Shown piece by piece: positions 20,743-33,783 of a DNA stretch of 64,000 nt (position 1 is its first letter; each line of letters starts with the position of its first letter). A program made the position numbers and the translations under genes. The DNA comes from Misgurnus anguillicaudatus (lineage: Eukaryota; Chordata; Actinopteri; Cypriniformes; Cobitidae): assembly GCF_027580225.2 (NCBI RefSeq), contig NC_073346.2, positions 6,164,001 to 6,228,000 of the forward strand, given 5' to 3'. Below the pieces are notes generated by a model. The model saw only the letters and a program-made list of their open reading frames with translations, searched no databases and was not told the origin of the DNA.

Positions 20743-21587
20743 ATTTGCTTTGTTTCTGGACTGCCGATTGAAATGCAAGAGTTACGGCGCTGAGCGCTGC
20801 TGTTAGTTTGCCGATTTCGCACCTCTCGCCGTCCCTATGTTGGAGTCACAAGTCGCCTTTGTTTAAAGCCACTGAACACCGGTGATGGGAGAAACGAAAC
20901 TTTTCGAAGCTTCGAATCGATTGAACCAATCGCTTCGGAAATTGATTCAGTTCTTCGAAGCGTTCGAAACACCACACTCGCTGGCGACACCTGCTGGTCA
21001 AAATAGTGTTAAAGCAGATCTTTCCAAACATTTTACACTTTATTTTACAAAATAATAGCAAGATTTGTATTAAAACATGTTTAAAAAATTATTTAACCTT
21101 ATTAAGACATAATTAAAAGTGTATTGTGTGTTTTTCAGTTGTATTTAGGGCAAACAAATCATTAAAACCATCTCCCCTTTTAATTATGCACATTTTTGTC
21201 ATTAAATCTGTCTATAAACAAAAAGTAAACAAAATGGTAGTGTTACTAGCCAGAAGGATGCATGTTTTATGAACTTGCGTAATAAGACTGACCCGAGTTT
21301 ACCTTACCATATGAGACACTGGTCATTTGTGACCAACTCCCCCTAGTGGTGATCCATTGGATTTTCAAAACGTTTCGAAAGAGTTATGACGTAATGAAGC
21401 CTCGTTTGCTAAAATCACGTGACTTGGCCAGTTTGAAACAAGCTCCGAGCAAATTGATTCAAAACGATAGATTTTGAAAAGTCTCGAAGCCTCATAAAGC
21501 GGTGCTTCGGAAGCGACCATCGTTTCTGAACACCTCGCGACAAACCAGGCCTTAATGAAAGATTTTCTGCAATTGACCAAAGTTACG

Positions 21588-21704
21588 CAGCTCTGCTGTG
21601 AGCAGAGCACCCAAAAATACAAAAAACTCACAACGTCCTCCTCCACGGAAATCTTTAGTAAAAGGCGAAAGATTTATACGTAGTTGAAGGAAAACTTGAG
21701 TTAT
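21588..21704 (-). ncRNA. RNU5: U5 snRNA, unit 10
   Basis: Consensus. Confidence 0.93.
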
Positions 21705-22438
21705 GTCCAACAAACCTCGACCCAGTGTGCTCCCTGTGCCACACCATAATGTTCAAAAAGGGTAATTTCTGGTTCAGGATCCACCCAGACCCTTCCACCT
21801 GGGAGGAGCAAAAGAGGTAGAAATACGTTCCTGCGCAAAATAAAGACACAGGCACGGGCTACTAACATGTCACAGTGTGATCTTTTGCTGAGAGGTTTTG
21901 GGGAATGAAACTCTGTGCACATTACACAGAGGATGCACCGGCACAGGTTATCTCCAATCTCCATCCCATTGATTTCCATAGCCTCTAGGGAAAAAAAGGA
22001 AAAAGAAAGGGCCCCAACAGAAGAACAAGGTCTAAGACCTTCAGCTTAATAGATCATTTTCACTTCAAAAATTCTTTTTGGGATTATGATAGCTGGTGTT
22101 AGGGCAGGGTGTAGTTTATGGTTAATTTATTTCAGGTAAATAGTAAAAAAGCAAGGGGATGGATTGAGGTTCAGAATGGGGTAGGGTTGTCCTTTTAAAG
22201 TACCGATCTAAGGGGTTTACTGATTTTGGGGTAAGGAAGGTAGTTGGCTGGGGCAGTAGCAGGGAATGTTTTATAAAAAAGGAGGTAAGGAAACTTTTTA
22301 AAATATAAACAAGCAGACAAAATAAACAAAAATACGGGGGGAATAAACAGGAAGGCTGTCCTCACAAATGGGGAGCGTGTGTTATTTGCTGCGTTCTGGA
22401 TTGGGGATTCGGCTCGACGACTCACCCTGGGCGTAAGA

Positions 22439-22510
22439 TCCTCGTTAGTATAGTGGACAGTATCTCCGCCTGTCACGCGGAAGACCGGGGTTCGATTCCC
22501 CGACGGGGAG
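22439..22510 (+). tRNA. tRNA-Asp-GTC: tRNA-Asp(GUC), Asp-1, unit 11
   Basis: Consensus gene. The 3' flank is ATATCCTTTT, so T4 is kept. Confidence 0.97.
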
Positions 22511-22628
22511 ATATCCTTTTCGTTTGACATCTCAAACAACTTGCACGAGCCACCTTTACGCATCAAAATCGGCTGAAGAAGTGCGCTGCGTTGCTCTCGT
22601 TCTCACGATGGGGTCGGGCAAAAAGCAA

Positions 22629-22700
22629 TGCGTTGGCCGGGAATCGAACCCGGGTGAACTGCTTGGAAGGCAGCTATGCTCACCACTATACCACCAACGC
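22629..22700 (-). tRNA. tRNA-Gly-TCC: tRNA-Gly(UCC), unit 11, G46C
   Basis: G at 22656 (+) makes variable-loop G46 a C. G46 normally contacts the D stem, so tertiary folding may be weakened; the B box is intact. Confidence 0.93.
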
Positions 22701-22901
22701 AGGCAGAAAGGTGTTGCTCAACAGGACCTGTGAATGTCCTGAACCAACTGTTGTTTTAGAGCTGCACTGAATTGATCACGGATTCAGTCGATTCCCTTCC
22801 ACGCCTCCTGCTGGTGTCTGTAACTTGATAACCACAGAATCCCAAGAGTACTCTTTCGAAGGGGAGGTTGGCCGGCGTGATGCCAGTGCGAGAGAGAGGA
22901 G

Positions 22902-22973
22902 TCCTCGTTAGTATAGTGGACAGTATCTCCGCCTGTCACGCGGAAGACCGGGGTTCGATTCCCCGACGGGGAG
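22902..22973 (+). tRNA. tRNA-Asp-GTC: tRNA-Asp(GUC), Asp-2, unit 11
   Basis: Consensus. Confidence 0.97.
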
Positions 22974-23818
22974 ATTTGCTTTGTTTCTGGACTGCCGATT
23001 GAAATGCAAGAGTTACGGCGCTGAGCGCTGCTGTTAGTTTGCCGATTTCGCACCTCTCGCCGTCCCTATGTTGGAGTCACAAGTCGCCTTTGTTTAAAGC
23101 CACTGAACACCGGTGATGGGAGAAACGAAACTTTTCGAAGCTTCGAATCCAATGAACCAATCGCTTCGGAAATTGATTCAGTTCTTCGAAGCGTTCGAAA
23201 CACCACACTCGCTGGCGACACCTGCTGGTCAAAATAGTGTTAAAGCAGATCTTTCCAAACATTTTACACTTTATTTTACAAAATAATAGCAAGATTTGTA
23301 TTAAAACATGTTTAAAAAATTATTTAACCTTATTAAGACATAATTAAAAGTGTATTGTGTGTTTTTCAGTTGTATTTAGGGCAAACAAATCATTAAAACC
23401 ATCTCCCCTTTTAATTATGCACATTTTTGTCATTAAATCTGTCTATAAACAAAAAGTAAACAAAATGGTAGTGTTACTAGCCAGAAGGATGCATGTTTTA
23501 TGAACTTGCGTAATAAGACTGACCCGAGTTTACCTTACCATATGAGACACTGGTCATTTGTGACCAACTCCCCCTAGTGGTGATCCATTGGATTTTCAAA
23601 ACGTTTCGAAAGAGTTATGACGTAATGAAGCCTCGTTTGCTAAAATCACGTGACTTGGCCAGTTTGAAACAAGCTCCGAGCAAATTGATTCAAAGCGATA
23701 GATTTTGAAAAGTTTCGAAGCCTCATAAAGCGGTGCTTCGGAAGCGACCATCGTTTCTGAACACCTCGCGACAAACCAGGCCTTAATGAAAGATTTTCTG
23801 CAATTGACCAAAGTTACG

Positions 23819-23935
23819 CAGCTCTGCTGTGAGCAGAGCACCCAAAAATACAAAAAACTCACAACGTCCTCCTCCACGGAAATCTTTAGTAAAAGGCGAA
23901 AGATTTATACGTAGTTGAAGGAAAACTTGAGTTAT
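23819..23935 (-). ncRNA. RNU5: U5 snRNA, unit 11
   Basis: Consensus. Confidence 0.93.
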
Positions 23936-24669
23936 GTCCAACAAACCTCGACCCAGTGTGCTCCCTGTGCCACACCATAATGTTCAAAAAGGGTAATTTC
24001 TGGTTCAGGATCCACCCAGACCCTTCCACCTGGGAGGAGCAAAAGAGGTAGAAATACGTTCCTGCGCAAAATAAAGACACAGGCACGGGCTACTAACATG
24101 TCACAGTGTGATCTTTTGCTGAGAGGTTTTGGGGAATGAAACTCTGTGCACATTACACAGAGGATGCACCGGCACAGGTTATCTCCAATCTCCATCCCAT
24201 TGATTTCCATAGCCTCTAGGGAAAAAAAGGAAAAAGAAAGGGCCCCAACAGAAGAACAAGGTCTAAGACCTTCAGCTTAATAGATCATTTTCACTTCAAA
24301 AATTCTTTTTGGGATTATGATAGCTGGTGTTAGGGCAGGGTGTAGTTTATGGTTAATTTATTTCAGGTAAATAGTAAAAAAGCAAGGGGATGGATTGAGG
24401 TTCAGAATGGGGTAGGGTTGTCCTTTTAAAGTACCGATCTAAGGGGTTTACTGATTTTGGGGTAAGGAAGGTAGTTGGCTGGGGCAGTAGCAGGGAATGT
24501 TTTATAAAAAAGGAGGTAAGGAAACTTTTTAAAATATAAACAAGCAGACAAAATAAACAAAAATACGGGGGGAATAAACAGGAAGGCTGTCCTCACAAAT
24601 GGGGAGCGTGTGTTATTTGCTGCGTTCTGGATTGGGGATTCGGCTCGACGACTCACCCTGGGCGTAAGA

Positions 24670-24741
24670 TCCTCGTTAGTATAGTGGACAGTATCTCCGC
24701 CTGTCACGCGGAAGACCGGGGTTCGATTCCCCGACGGGGAG
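24670..24741 (+). tRNA. tRNA-Asp-GTC: tRNA-Asp(GUC), Asp-1, unit 12
   Basis: Consensus. Confidence 0.97.
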
Positions 24742-24859
24742 ATCTCCTTTTCGTTTGACTTCTCAAACAACTTGCACGAGCCACCTTTACGCATCAAAAT
24801 CGGCTGAAGAAGTGCGCTGCGTTGCTCTCGTTCTCACGATGGGGTCGGGCAAAAAGCAA

Positions 24860-24931
24860 TGCGTTGGCCGGGAATCGAACCCGGGTCAACTGCTTGGAAG
24901 GCAGCTATGCTCACCACTATACCACCAACGC
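24860..24931 (-). tRNA. tRNA-Gly-TCC: tRNA-Gly(UCC), unit 12
   Basis: Consensus. Confidence 0.97.
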
Positions 24932-25132
24932 AGGCAGAAAGGTGTTGCTCAACAGGACCTGTGAATGTCCTGAACCAACTGTTGTTTTAGAGCTGCACTG
25001 AATTGATCACGGATTCAGTCGATTCCCTTCCACGCCTCCTGCTGGTGTCTGTAACTTGATAACCACAGAATCCCAAGAGTACTCTTTCGAAGGGGAGGTT
25101 GGCCGGCGTGATGCCAGTGCGAGAGAGAGGAG

Positions 25133-25204
25133 TCCTCGTTAGTATAGTGGACAGTATCTCCGCCTGTCACGCGGAAGACCGGGGTTCGATTCCCCGACGG
25201 GGAG
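25133..25204 (+). tRNA. tRNA-Asp-GTC: tRNA-Asp(GUC), Asp-2, unit 12
   Basis: Consensus. Confidence 0.97.
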
Positions 25205-26049
25205 ATTTGCTTTGTTTCTGGACTGCCGATTGAAATGCAAGAGTTACGGCGCTGAGCGCTGCTGTTAGTTTGCCGATTTCGCACCTCTCGCCGTCCCTAT
25301 GTTGGAGTCACAAGTCGCCTTTGTTTAAAGCCACTGAACACCGGTGATGGGAGAAACGAAACTTTTCGAAGCTTCGAATCGATTGAACCAATCGCTTCGG
25401 AAATTGATTCAGTTCTTCGAAGCGTTCGAAACACCACACTCGCTGGCGACACCTGCTGGTCAAAATAGTGTTAAAGCAGATCTTTCCAAACATTTTACAC
25501 TTTATTTTACAAAATAATAGCAAGATTTGTATTAAAACATGTTTAAAAAATTATTTAACCTTATTAAGACATAATTAAAAGTGTATTGTGTGTTTTTCAG
25601 TTGTATTTAGGGCAAACAAATCATTAAAACCATCTCCCCTTTTAATTATGCACATTTTTGTCATTAAATCTGTCTATAAACAAAAAGTAAACAAAATGGT
25701 AGTGTTACTAGCCAGAAGGATGCATGTTTTATGAACTTGCGTAATAAGACTGACCCGAGTTTACCTTACCATATGAGACACTGGTCATTTGTGACCAACT
25801 CCCCCTAGTGGTGATCCATTGGATTTTCAAAACGTTTCGAAAGAGTTATGACGTAATGAAGCCTCGTTTGCTAAAATCACGTGACTTGGCCAGTTTGAAA
25901 CAAGCTCCGAGCAAATTGATTCAAAACGATAGATTTTGAAAAGTTTCGAAGCCTCATAAAGCGGTGCTTCGGAAGCGACCATCGTTTCTGAACACCTCGC
26001 GACAAACCAGGCCTTAATGAAAGATTTTCTGCAATTGACCAAAGTTACG

Positions 26050-26166
26050 CAGCTCTGCTGTGAGCAGAGCACCCAAAAATACAAAAAACTCACAACGTCC
26101 TCCTCCACGGAAATCTTTAGTAAAAGGCGAAAGATTTATACGTAGTTGAAGGAAAACTTGAGTTAT
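26050..26166 (-). ncRNA. RNU5: U5 snRNA, unit 12
   Basis: Consensus. Confidence 0.93.
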
Positions 26167-26900
26167 GTCCAACAAACCTCGACCCAGTGTGCTCCCTGTG
26201 CCACACCATAATGTTCAAAAAGGGTAATTTCTGGTTCAGGATCCACCCAGACCCTTCCACCTGGGAGGAGCAAAAGAGGTAGAAATACGTTCCTGCGCAA
26301 AATAAAGACACAGGCACGGGCTACTAACATGTCACAGTGTGATCTTTTGCTGAGAGGTTTTGGGGAATGAAACTCTGTGCACATTACACAGAGGATGCAC
26401 CGGCACAGGTTATCTCCAATCTCCATCCCATTGATTTCCATAGCCTCTAGGGAAAAAAAGGAAAAAGAAAGGGCCCCAACAGAAGAACAAGGTCTAAGAC
26501 CTTCAGCTTAATAGATCATTTTCACTTCAAAAATTCTTTTTGGGATTATGATAGCTGGTGTTAGGGCAGGGTGTAGTTTATGGTTAATTTATTTCAGGTA
26601 AATAGTAAAAAAGCAAGGGGATGGATTGAGGTTCAGAATGGGGTAGGGTTGTCCTTTTAAAGTACCGATCTAAGGGGTTTACTGATTTTGGGGTAAGGAA
26701 GGTAGTTGGCTGGGGCAGTAGCAGGGAATGTTTTTTAAAAAAGGAGGTAAAGAAACTTTTTAAAATATAAACAAGCAGACAAAATAAACAAAAATACGGG
26801 GGGAATAAACAGGAAGGCTGTCCTCACAAATGGGGAGCGTGTGTTATATGCTGCGTTCTGGATTGGGGATGTGGCTCGACGACTCACCCTGGGCGTAAGA

Positions 26901-26972
26901 TCCTCGTTAGTATAGTGGACAGTATCTCCGCCTGTCACGCGGAAGACCGGGGTTCGATTCCCCGACGTGGAG
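26901..26972 (+). tRNA. tRNA-Asp-GTC: tRNA-Asp(GUC), Asp-1, unit 13, acceptor variant G69T
   Basis: T at 26968 turns the T4-G69 wobble into a T-T mismatch in the acceptor stem. A and B boxes are intact, so transcription is likely, but end processing or charging may suffer. Confidence 0.92.
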
Positions 26973-27090
26973 ATCTCCTTTTCGTTTGACTTCTCAAACA
27001 ACTTGCACGAGCCACCTTTACGCATCAAAATCGGCTGAAGAAGTGCGCTGCGTTGCTCTCGTTCTCACGATGGGGTCGGGCAAAAAGCAA

Positions 27091-27162
27091 TGCGTTGGCC
27101 GGGAATCGAACCCGGGTCAACTGCTTGGAAGGCAGCTATGCTCACCACTATACCACCAACGC
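27091..27162 (-). tRNA. tRNA-Gly-TCC: tRNA-Gly(UCC), unit 13
   Basis: Consensus. Confidence 0.97.
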
Positions 27163-27363
27163 AGGCAGAAAGGTGTTGCTCAACAGGACCTGTGAATGTC
27201 CTGAACCAACTGTTGTTTTAGAGCTGCACTGAATTGATCACGGATTCAGTCGATTCCCTTCCACGCCTCCTGCTGGTGTCTGTAACTTGATAACCACAGA
27301 ATCCCAAGAGTACTCTTTCGAAGGGGAGGTTGGCCGGCGTGATGCCAATGCGAGAGAGGGGAG

Positions 27364-27435
27364 TCCTCGTTAGTATAGTGGACAGTATCTCCGCCTGTCA
27401 CGCGGAAGACCGGGGTTCGATTCCCCGACGGGGAG
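27364..27435 (+). tRNA. tRNA-Asp-GTC: tRNA-Asp(GUC), Asp-2, unit 13
   Basis: Consensus gene; the 5' flank has one private A>G. Confidence 0.97.
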
Positions 27436-28280
27436 ATTTGCTTTGTTTCTGGACTGCCGATTGAAATGCAAGAGTTACGGCGCTGAGCGCTGCTGTTAGT
27501 TTGCCGATTTCGCACCTCTCGCCGTCCCTATGTTGGAGTCACAAGTCGCCTTTGTTTAAAGCCACTGAACACCGGTGATGGGAGAAACGAAACTTTTCGA
27601 AGCTTCGAATCGATTGAACCAATCGCTTCGGAAATTGATTCAGTTCTTCGAAGCGTTCGAAACACCACACTCGCTGGCGACACCTGCTGGTCAAAATAGT
27701 GTTAAAGCAGATCTTTCCAAACATTTTACACTTTATTTTACAAAATAATAGCAAGATTTGTATTAAAACATGTTTAAAAAATTATTTAACCTTATTAAGA
27801 CATAATTAAAAGTGTATTGTGTGTTTTTCAGTTGTATTTAGGGCAAACAAATCATTAAAACCATCTCCCCTTTTAATTATGCACATTTTTGTCATTAAAT
27901 CTGTCTATAAACAAAAAGTAAACAAAATGGTAGTGTTACTAGCCAGAAGGATGCATGTTTTATGAACTTGCGTAATAAGACTGACCTGAGTTTACCTTAC
28001 CATATGAGACACTGGTCATTTGTGACCAACTCCCCCTAGTGGTGATCCATTGGATTTTCAAAACGTTTCGAAAGAGTTATGACGTAATGAAGCCTCGTTT
28101 GCTAAAATCACGTGACTTGGCCAGTTTGAAACAAGCTCCGAGCAAATTGATTCAAAACGATAGATTTTGAAAAGTTTCGAAGCCTCATAAAGCGGTGCTT
28201 CGGAAGCGACCATCGTTTCTGAACACCTCGCGACAAACCAGGCCTTAATGAAAGATTTTCTGCAATTGACCAAAGTTACG

Positions 28281-28397
28281 CAGCTCTGCTGTGAGCAGAG
28301 CACCCAAAAATACAAAAAACTCACAACGTCCTCCTCCACGGAAATCTTTAGTAAAAGGCGAAAGATTTATACGTAGTTGAAGGAAAACTTGAGTTAT
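28281..28397 (-). ncRNA. RNU5: U5 snRNA, unit 13
   Basis: Consensus. Confidence 0.93.
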
Positions 28398-29131
28398 GTC
28401 CAACAAACCTCGACCCAGTGTGCTCCCTGTGCCACACCATAATGTTCAAAAAGGGTAATTTCTGGTTCAGGATCCACCCAGACCCTTCCACCTGGGAGGA
28501 GCAAAAGAGGTAGAAATACGTTCCTGCGCAAAATAAAGACACAGGCACGGGCTACTAACATGTCACAGTGTGATCTTTTGCTGAGAGGTTTTGGGGAATG
28601 AAACTCTGTGCACATTACACAGAGGATGCACCGGCACAGGTTATCTCCAATCTCCATCCCATTGATTTCCATAGCCTCTAGGGAAAAAAAGGAAAAAGAA
28701 AGGGCCCCAACAGAAGAACAAGGTCTAAGACCTTCAGCTTAATAGATCATTTTCACTTCAAAAATTCTTTTTGGGATTATGATAGCTGGTGTTAGGGCAG
28801 GGTGTAGTTTATGGTTAATTTATTTCAGGTAAATAGTAAAAAAGCAAGGGGATGGATTGAGGTTCAGAATGGGGTAGGGTTGTCCTTTTAAAGTACCGAT
28901 CTAAGGGGTTTACTGATTTTGGGGTAAGGAAGGTAGTTGGCTGGGGCAGTAGCAGGGAATGTTTTTTAAAAAAGGAGGTAAGGAAACTTTTTAAAATATA
29001 AACAAGCAGACAAAATAAACAAAAATACGGGGGGAATAAACAGGAAGGCTGTCCTCACAAATGGGGAGCGTGTGTTATGTGCTGCGTTCTGGATTGGGGA
29101 TTCGGCTCGACGACTCACCCTGGGCGTAAGA

Positions 29132-29203
29132 TCCTCGTTAGTATAGTGGACAGTATCTCCGCCTGTCACGCGGAAGACCGGGGTTCGATTCCCCGACGGG
29201 GAG
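29132..29203 (+). tRNA. tRNA-Asp-GTC: tRNA-Asp(GUC), Asp-1, unit 14
   Basis: Consensus. Confidence 0.97.
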
Positions 29204-29321
29204 ATCTCCTTTTCGTTTGACTTCTCAAACAACTTGCACGAGCCACCTTTACGCATCAAAATCGGCTGAAGAAGTGCGCTGCGTTGCTCTCGTTCTCACG
29301 ATGGGGTCGGGCAAAAAGCAA

Positions 29322-29393
29322 TGCGTTGGCCGGGAATCGAACCCAGGTCAACTGCTTGGAAGGCAGCTATGCTCACCACTATACCACCAACGC
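29322..29393 (-). tRNA. tRNA-Gly-TCC: tRNA-Gly(UCC), unit 14, C50T
   Basis: A at 29345 (+) makes the 50-64 pair U-G instead of C-G. Likely tolerated. Confidence 0.95.
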
Positions 29394-29594
29394 AGGCAGA
29401 AAGGTGTTGCTCAACAGGACCTGTGAATGTCCTGAACCAACTGTTGTTTTAGAGCTGCACTGAATTGATCACGGATTCAGTCGATTCCCTTCCACGCCTC
29501 CTGCTGGTGTCTGTAACTTGATAACCACAGAATCCCAAGAGTACTCTTTCGAAGGGGAGGTTGGCCGGCGTGATGCCAATGCGAGAGAGAGGAG

Positions 29595-29666
29595 TCCTCG
29601 TTAGTATAGTGGACAGTATCTCCGCCTGTCACGCGGAAGACCGGGGTTCGATTCCCCGACGGGGAG
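29595..29666 (+). tRNA. tRNA-Asp-GTC: tRNA-Asp(GUC), Asp-2, unit 14
   Basis: Consensus. Confidence 0.97.
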
Positions 29667-30511
29667 ATTTGCTTTGTTTCTGGACTGCCGATTGAAATGC
29701 AAGAGTTACGGCGCTGAGCGCTGCTGTTAGTTTGCCGATTTCGCACCTCTCGCCGTCCCTATGTTGGAGTCACAAGTCGCCTTTGTTTAAAGCCACTGAA
29801 CACCGGTGATGGGAGAAACGAAACTTTTCGAAGCTTCGAATCGATTGAACCAATCGCTTCGGAAATTGATTCAGTTCTTCGAAGCGTTCGAAACACCACA
29901 CTCGCTGGCGACACCTGCTGGTCAAAATAGTGTTAAAGCAGATCTTTCCAAACATTTTACACTTTATTTTACAAAATAATAGCAAGATTTGTATTAAAAC
30001 ATGTTTAAAAAATTATTTAACCTTATTAAGACATAATTAAAAGTGTATTGTGTGTTTTTCAGTTGTATTTAGGGCAAACAAATCATTAAAACCATCTCCC
30101 CTTTTAATTATGCACATTTTTGTCATTAAATCTGTCTATAAACAAAAAGTAAACAAAATGGTAGTGTTACTAGCCAGAAGGATGCATGTTTTATGAACTT
30201 GCGTAATAAGACTGACCCGAGTTTACCTTACCATATGAGACACTGGTCATTTGTGACCAACTCCCCCTAGTGGTGATCCATTGGATTTTCAAAACGTTTC
30301 GAAAGAGTTATGACGTAATGAAGCCTCGTTTGCTAAAATCACGTGACTTGGCCAGTTTGAAACAAGCTCCGAGCAAATTGATTCAAAACGATAGATTTTG
30401 AAAAGTTTCGAAGCCTCATAAAGCGGTGCTTCGGAAGCGACCATCGTTTCTGAACACCTCGCGACAAACCAGGCCTTAATGAAAGATTTTCTGCAATTGA
30501 CCAAAGTTACG

Positions 30512-30628
30512 CAGCTCTGCTGTGAGCAGAGCACCCAAAAATACAAAAAACTCACAACGTCCTCCTCCACGGAAATCTTTAGTAAAAGGCGAAAGATTTA
30601 TACGTAGTTGAAGGAAAACTTGAGTTAT
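30512..30628 (-). ncRNA. RNU5: U5 snRNA, unit 14
   Basis: Consensus. Confidence 0.93.
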
Positions 30629-31362
30629 GTCCAACAAACCTCGACCCAGTGTGCTCCCTGTGCCACACCATAATGTTCAAAAAGGGTAATTTCTGGTTCA
30701 GGATCCACCCAGACCCTTCCACCTGGGAGGAGCAAAAGAGGTAGAAATACGTTCCTGCGCAAAATAAAGACACAGGCACGGGCTACTAACATGTCACAGT
30801 GTGATCTTTTGCTGAGAGGTTTTGGGGAATGAAACTCTGTGCACATTACACAGAGGATGCACCGGCACAGGTTATCTCCAATCTCCATCCCATTGATTTC
30901 CATAGCCTCTAGGGAAAAAAAGGAAAAAGAAAGGGCCCCAACAGAAGAACAAGGTCTAAGACCTTCAGCTTAATAGATCATTTTCACTTCAAAAATTCTT
31001 TTTGGGATTATGATAGCTGGTGTTAGGGCAGGGTGTAGTTTATGGTTAATTTATTTCAGGTAAATAGTAAAAAAGCAAGGGGATGGATTGAGGTTCAGAA
31101 TGGGGTAGGGTTGTCCTTTTAAAGTACCGATCTAAGGGGTTTACTGATTTTGGGGTAAGGAAGGTAGTTGGCTGGGGCAGTAGCAGGGAATGTTTTATAA
31201 AAAAGGAGGTAAGGAAACTTTTTAAAATATAAACAAGCAGACAAAATAAACAAAAATACAGGGGGAATAAACAGGAAGGCTGTCCTCACAAATGGGGAGC
31301 GTGTGTTATTTGCTGCGTTCTGGATTGGGGATTCGGCTCGACGACTCACCCTGGGCGTAAGA

Positions 31363-31434
31363 TCCTCGTTAGTATAGTGGACAGTATCTCCGCCTGTCAC
31401 GCGGAAGACCGGGGTTCGATTCCCCGACGGGGAG
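31363..31434 (+). tRNA. tRNA-Asp-GTC: tRNA-Asp(GUC), Asp-1, unit 15
   Basis: Consensus. Confidence 0.97.
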
Positions 31435-31552
31435 ATCTCCTTTTCGTTTGACTTCTCAAACAACTTGCACGAGCCACCTTTACGCATCAAAATCGGCTGA
31501 AGAAGTGCGCTGCGTTGCTCTCGTTCTCACGATGGGGTCGGGCAAAAAGCAA

Positions 31553-31624
31553 TGCGTTGGCCGGGAATCGAACCCGGGTCAACTGCTTGGAAGGCAGCTA
31601 TGCTCACCACTATACCACCAACGC
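31553..31624 (-). tRNA. tRNA-Gly-TCC: tRNA-Gly(UCC), unit 15
   Basis: Consensus. Confidence 0.97.
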
Positions 31625-31825
31625 AGGCAGAAAGGTGTTGCTCAACAGGACCTGTGAATGTCCTGAACCAACTGTTGTTTTAGAGCTGCACTGAATTGAT
31701 CACGGATTCAGTCGATTCCCTTCCACGCCTCCTGCTGGTGTCTGTAACTTGATAACCACAGAATCCCAAGAGTACTCTTTCGAAGGGGAGGTTGGCCGGC
31801 GTGATGCCAGTGCGAGAGAGAGGAG

Positions 31826-31897
31826 TCCTCGTTAGTATAGTGGACAGTATCTCCGCCTGTCACGCGGAAGACCGGGGTTCGATTCCCCGACGGGGAG
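31826..31897 (+). tRNA. tRNA-Asp-GTC: tRNA-Asp(GUC), Asp-2, unit 15
   Basis: Consensus. Confidence 0.97.
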
Positions 31898-32742
31898 ATT
31901 TGCTTTGTTTCTGGACTGCCGATTGAAATGCAAGAGTTACGGCGCTGAGCGCTGCTGTTAGTTTGCCGATTTCGCACCTCTCGCCGTCCCTATGTTGGAG
32001 TCACAAGTCGCCTTTGTTTAAAGCCACTGAACACCGGTGATGGGAGAAACGAAACTTTTCGAAGCTTCGAATCGATTGAACCAATCGCTTCGGAAATTGA
32101 TTCAGTTCTTCGAAGCGTTCGAAACACCACACTCGCTGGCGACACCTGCTGGTCAAAATAGTGTTAAAGCAGATCTTTCCAAACATTTTACACTTTATTT
32201 TACAAAATAATAGCAAGATTTGTATTAAAACATGTTTAAAAAATTATTTAACCTTATTAAGACATAATTAAAAGTGTATTGTGTGTTTTTCAGTTGTATT
32301 TAGGGCAAACAAATCATTAAAACCATCTCCCCTTTTAATTATGCACATTTTTGTCATTAAATCTGTCTATAAACAAAAAGTAAACAAAATGGTAGTGTTA
32401 CTAGCCAGAAGGATGCATGTTTTATGAACTTGCGTAATAAGACTGACCTGAGTTTACCTTACCATATGAGACACTGGTCATTTGTGACCAACTCCCCCTA
32501 GTGGTGATCCATTGGATTTTCAAAACGTTTCGAAAGAGTTATGACGTAATGAAGCCTCGTTTGCTAAAATCACGTGACTTGGCCAGTTTGAAACAAGCTC
32601 CGAGCAAATTGATTCAAAACGATAGATTTTGAAAAGTTTCGAAGCCTCATAAAGCGGTGCTTCGGAAGCGACCATCGTTTCTGAACACCTCGCGACAAAC
32701 CAGGCCTTAATGAAAGATTTTCTGCAATTGACCAAAGTTACG

Positions 32743-32859
32743 CAGCTCTGCTGTGAGCAGAGCACCCAAAAATACAAAAAACTCACAACGTCCTCCTCCA
32801 CGGAAATCTTTAGTAAAAGGCGAAAGATTTATACGTAGTTGAAGGAAAACTTGAGTTAT
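32743..32859 (-). ncRNA. RNU5: U5 snRNA, unit 15
   Basis: Consensus. Confidence 0.93.
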
Positions 32860-33593
32860 GTCCAACAAACCTCGACCCAGTGTGCTCCCTGTGCCACACC
32901 ATAATGTTCAAAAAGGGTAATTTCTGGTTCAGGATCCACCCAGACCCTTCCACCTGGGAGGAGCAAAAGAGGTAGAAATACGTTCCTGCGCAAAATAAAG
33001 ACACAGGCACGGGCTACTAACATGTCACAGTGTGATCTTTTGCTGAGAGGTTTTGGGGAATGAAACTCTGTGCACATTACACAGAGGATGCACCGGCACA
33101 GGTTATCTCCAATCTCCATCCCATTGATTTCCATAGCCTCTAGGGAAAAAAAGGAAAAAGAAAGGGCCCCAACAGAAGAACAAGGTCTAAGACCTTCAGC
33201 TTAATAGATCATTTTCACTTCAAAAATTCTTTTTGGGATTATGATAGCTGGTGTTAGGGCAGGGTGTAGTTTATGGTTAATTTATTTCAGGTAAATAGTA
33301 AAAAAGCAAGGGGATGGATTGAGGTTCAGAATGGGGTAGGGTTGTCCTTTTAAAGTACCGATCTAAGGGGTTTACTGATTTTGGGGTAAGGAAGGTAGTT
33401 GGCTGGGGCAGTAGCAGGGAATGTTTTTTAAAAAAGGAGGTAAGGAAACTTTTTAAAATATAAACAAGCAGACAAAATAAACAAAAATACGGGGGGAATA
33501 AACAGGAAGGCTGTCCTCACAAATGGGGAGCGTGTGTTATGTGCTGCGTTCTGGATTGGGGATTCGGCTCGACGACTCACCCTGGGCGTAAGA

Positions 33594-33665
33594 TCCTCGT
33601 TAGTATAGTGGACAGTATCTCCGCCTGTCACGCGGAAGACCGGGGTTCGATTCCCCGACGGGGAG
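33594..33665 (+). tRNA. tRNA-Asp-GTC: tRNA-Asp(GUC), Asp-1, unit 16
   Basis: Consensus. Confidence 0.97.
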
Positions 33666-33783
33666 ATCTCCTTTTCGTTTGACTTCTCAAACAACTTGCA
33701 CGAGCCACCTTTACGCATCAAAATCGGCTGAAGAAGTGCGCTGCGTTGCTCTCGTTCTCACGATGGGGTCGGGCAAAAAGCAA

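Larger units (their letters stand above)
20078..22308. repeat. unit 10 (2231 bp)
   Basis: RNA genes consensus. Private T>C near 21483. Combines the A variant before Asp-2 with the TTTTAT marker on both sides, so it looks recombinant. Confidence 0.98.
22309..24539. repeat. unit 11 (2231 bp)
   Basis: Has the Asp-1 3' flank variant AGATATCC plus GACATCTC (shared with units 18 and 29), the CCAATG variant, the GCGATAG marker, and private Gly G46C. Confidence 0.98.
24540..26770. repeat. unit 12 (2231 bp)
   Basis: RNA genes consensus. Ends with the TTTTTT marker and a private G>A near 26750. Confidence 0.98.
26771..29001. repeat. unit 13 (2231 bp)
   Basis: Asp-1 G69T and the GACCTGAG marker, both shared with unit 20. 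Private changes lie in the Asp-1 5' flank (TTATATG, GGATGTGG) and just before Asp-2 (GAGAGGGGAG). Confidence 0.98.
29002..31232. repeat. unit 14 (2231 bp)
   Basis: Asp-1 5' flank has GTTATGTG (shared with units 16 and 21). Private Gly C50T. Confidence 0.98.
31233..33463. repeat. unit 15 (2231 bp)
   Basis: RNA genes consensus. TACAGGGG near 31260 (shared with unit 17) and GACCTGAG (shared with units 13 and 20). Confidence 0.98.
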